From Bordetella parapertussis (lineage in GTDB: Bacteria; Pseudomonadota; Gammaproteobacteria; Burkholderiales; SG8-39): DNA of 6,727 nt. Below the pieces are notes generated by a model, which was not told where the DNA came from, did no database searches, and saw nothing but the letters and a program-made list of their open reading frames with translations. Each line of letters starts with the position of its first letter. Within the stretch, counting starts at the first letter, position 1. The stretch is from positions 1-6,727 of the forward strand of contig CAMDRY010000175.1 in assembly GCA_945906975.1 (NCBI GenBank), written 5' to 3'. A program made the translations under genes and the position numbers. Of this stretch, positions 4,906 through 6,727 are shown piece by piece.

Positions 4906-5811
4906 ATGACTCTCGCCGATATCGTCCGCCTCGTCGCCCTCGCCGCCATCTGGGGCGGCTCCTACATGCTAGTGCGCTACGCCGCGCCGTTCATCGACGC
5001 GGTCTGGCTTTCGGAGTTGCGCATCAGCCTGGCCGCAATAGCCATGCTCGCCTACGCGCGCTTCGCCGGTGTGGAGCTGCGCGTGCAGGAGCGCTGGCGC
5101 ATCTATGCCGTGATGGGCGTGATCCACACCGCGCTACCCTGGTCGATGTACGCCTGGGCGGGGCATCACATCAGCGCGTCCTACATGGCCATCCTCAACG
5201 CCACCACACCCTGGTTCAGCGCGGCCTGTGGCGCAATCTGGCTGGGCGAGGCATTCACGCTGCGCAAGAGCGCGGGTCTGGCGCTCGGCGTCGTCGGCGT
5301 GGTGCTAATGGTCGGGCTGGGCCCCATCGCACTCTCCGGGGATGTGATGCTCGCCATCGCCTTTGCCATCCTGGCGTCACTTTGTTACGCGCTGTCCGGT
5401 GTCTATGCGAAAAAGAACGTGATCGACGTGCCGCCGCTCGCGCTGACTGCGGGCAACCTCACTGCCGCGAGCTTCATCATCCTGCCCTTTGTTCCGGGCC
5501 TGCCGCCGGCGGCGCTGTTTGACTCCTGGCAGCTCCCTGCGGTGGTGCTGGCCCTGGCGCTGGTTTGCAGCGCCGGCGCCTTCCTCATTTATTACCGCCT
5601 GCTCGCCGATATCGGCCCGACGCGCGCGCTCACGGTGAACTTCCTCATTCCGGTGTTCGGCGTGCTATGGGGGGCGGTGTTCCTCGGCGAAGCGGTCACG
5701 CTCTCAACGCTATTTGGCGGCGCGCTGATCATCGCCGCCACGGCACTGGTGGCGGGCGGCGGGCCAACCGGATCAACCGGATTAACAAATGGCGGGCAGA
5801 CAAAGCGGTGA
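4906..5811 (+). CDS. EamA/DMT-family transporter, first of a coupled pair
   Basis: This 301-residue inner-membrane protein has two EamA (DUF6) repeats and about ten membrane segments, the usual size for the drug/metabolite transporter superfamily, which mostly exports amino acids or other small metabolites. The first repeat opens with AAIWGGSYMLVR (13-24) and ends with the classic WLGE (112-115); the second spans about 146-285 and ends with FLGE (259-262). A TAA directly precedes the ATG in frame, so the start cannot lie further upstream. No Shine-Dalgarno is seen before it, and translation may depend on the upstream transcript. The C-terminal tail (286-301) is polar, Gly/Thr-rich and partly encoded by a 9-bp tandem duplication. 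Its TGA overlaps the GTG start of the next EamA gene. The substrate is unknown. Confidence 0.9.
   Translation: MTLADIVRLVALAAIWGGSYMLVRYAAPFIDAVWLSELRISLAAIAMLAYARFAGVELRVQERWRIYAVMGVIHTALPWSMYAWAGHHISASYMAILNATTPWFSAACGAIWLGEAFTLRKSAGLALGVVGVVLMVGLGPIALSGDVMLAIAFAILASLCYALSGVYAKKNVIDVPPLALTAGNLTAASFIILPFVPGLPPAALFDSWQLPAVVLALALVCSAGAFLIYYRLLADIGPTRALTVNFLIPVFGVLWGAVFLGEAVTLSTLFGGALIIAATALVAGGGPTGSTGLTNGGQTKR
5765..5782. repeat. 9-bp tandem duplication inside the first EamA gene
   Basis: CAACCGGAT is duplicated head to tail near the 3' end of the coding region. Being a multiple of three, it keeps frame and produces the TGSTGL repeat in the polar C-terminal tail, where such change is probably tolerated. 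Confidence 0.7.
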
Positions 5812-6695
5812 ATGCCGGGGCATTGAAGGGCCGCTGGCTCGACACCTTTCTCGCCTGGTACTTTGTCACCGTATGGGGCTCGGGCTTTGTCGCCACGCGC
5901 ATCGGCCTCGAGCACGCCGCGCCCTTCACCTTTCTTGCCGTACGTTTCGCCATCGGCCTCGCCTTTGTCGTTCCGTACGCGCTGATCGTAAGACCAAGGT
6001 GGCCGGCCAGTAGCGCCGAATTCGGCCACGTGCTCGTCGCCGGCGCGCTGATGCACCTCATTCATCTGTCGGGCAGCCATTACGCCCAATATCTGGGCCT
6101 GTCCGCCGGCATTTCCGCGCTGATGCTGTCGGTGCAGCCGCTGGTGACCGCGCTGATCGCCTCGCGCTGGCTGGGCGAGCGGCTGCTGCCGCGCCAGTGG
6201 CTGGGTGTGGCGCTGGGCCTCGGCGGCATCGCGCTGGTGGTCTGGCACAAGTTTGACATCCACGCCATGACCGTCGCCAGCCTGGTCGCCGTCACCGCCG
6301 GGCTCACCGGCATCACCGCCGGCAGCCTGTACCAGCGGCGGTTTTGCCCGGACACGGACTTGCGCGCCGCAACCGTACTGCAGTTCGCCGTGGCGTTTTG
6401 CGGCTTTGTGCCGCTGTCGCTGGCCTTCGAGGACACCGGTGTGCGCTGGAGTTGGGCGCTGGCCGGCGTCTTTGCCTATCTGGTGATCTTCGCCTCCATT
6501 TTTGCCGTCAACGCCTTTTACACCCTGATGCGCCGCGGCCAGGCCACGCGCGTCACCAGCCTCATTTACCTCACCCCCATCGTCGCCGTCGTGGCCGAGT
6601 TCCTTGTATTCGGCCTCGCCCCCACGCCGCTCGCCATCCTCGGCACCGTGATCACCTGCGCCGGCGTGGCGCTCGTTGTCTGGCGCAGGATCTGA
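5808..6695 (+). CDS. EamA/DMT-family transporter, second of a coupled pair
   Basis: This 295-residue protein is a second two-repeat EamA transporter with about ten membrane segments. The start is placed at the GTG at 5808, which overlaps the upstream TGA as GTGA, a sign of translational coupling; an in-frame TTG at 5823 is the alternative. The same frame is open back to 5565, but that part is a shadow of the first EamA gene. Repeat 1 has YFVTVWGSGFVATRIGL (18-34) and ends in WLGE (121-124). Repeat 2 (about 155-293) has SLIYLTPIVAVVAEFLVFG (251-269), where the GE pair usual at the end of the repeat is missing and FGLAP stands instead. The protein differs clearly in sequence from its neighbour, so this is not a recent tandem duplication. 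Substrate unknown. The 32 bases after its stop show no terminator. Confidence 0.9.
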   Translation: MNAGALKGRWLDTFLAWYFVTVWGSGFVATRIGLEHAAPFTFLAVRFAIGLAFVVPYALIVRPRWPASSAEFGHVLVAGALMHLIHLSGSHYAQYLGLSAGISALMLSVQPLVTALIASRWLGERLLPRQWLGVALGLGGIALVVWHKFDIHAMTVASLVAVTAGLTGITAGSLYQRRFCPDTDLRAATVLQFAVAFCGFVPLSLAFEDTGVRWSWALAGVFAYLVIFASIFAVNAFYTLMRRGQATRVTSLIYLTPIVAVVAEFLVFGLAPTPLAILGTVITCAGVALVVWRRI

Positions 6696-6727
6696 CAACG
6701 CTGGAAAAACCCGGGCTGTCGCCTGAA

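Noticed and set aside
5592..6698. Minus-strand open frame of 368 codons opposite the second EamA gene
   Set aside because: The translation is low-complexity Gly/Asp/Arg/His-rich, as expected from the complement of a GC-rich membrane-protein gene; the plus strand has clear EamA repeats.

Overview
The window looks like a piece of a GC-rich betaproteobacterial chromosome, probably Burkholderiales. The main pointer is a Bug/TctC-type periplasmic binding protein without a visible transporter, a family hugely expanded in that order. GC-rich third codon positions in the real genes agree. This placement is an inference; no rRNA or marker gene is present. I see no tRNA, rRNA, insertion sequence, CRISPR array or phage gene.

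Layout. (i) 42-950 (+): a 3-hydroxyacyl-CoA dehydrogenase-family protein with its catalytic residues intact but an atypical nucleotide-binding loop. (ii) 1017-2033 (-), convergent with it: an exported Bug-family solute-binding protein. (iii) 2034-2505: gene-poor, holding a strong hairpin (probable terminator), a 12-bp degenerate tandem repeat and two doubtful tiny membrane-peptide ORFs. (iv) 2506-3228 (-): a heme-oxygenase-like diiron (HDO; PqqC/CADD-like) protein with a complete set of six metal ligands and a good ribosome binding site. (v) 3229-3756: a 528-base divergent intergenic region rich in short repeats, notably a 14-bp unit repeated four times in perfect register. (vi) 3757-4818 (+): a YdjM-like membrane-bound metal-dependent hydrolase. 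(vii) 4906-5811 and 5808-6695 (+): two EamA/DMT-type transporters joined by a GTGA stop/start overlap.

How they fit together. No pathway clearly links all the genes. The two EamA genes almost certainly form one translationally coupled unit, and the YdjM-like gene 87 bases upstream on the same strand may be cotranscribed with them. The HDO protein, the Bug protein and the dehydrogenase each look like separate transcription units. Bug proteins and acyl-CoA enzymes often neighbour each other in Burkholderiales catabolic loci, so a shared organic-acid role is possible but not shown.

The less ordinary signals are the orphan HDO enzyme of unknown substrate, the dehydrogenase with a serine where the NAD-binding acidic residue is expected, and an unusual density of short tandem duplications (9, 9, 10, 12, 12 and 14 bp units), nearly all in non-coding DNA. 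I did not find convincing evidence of a wholly new multi-gene system.
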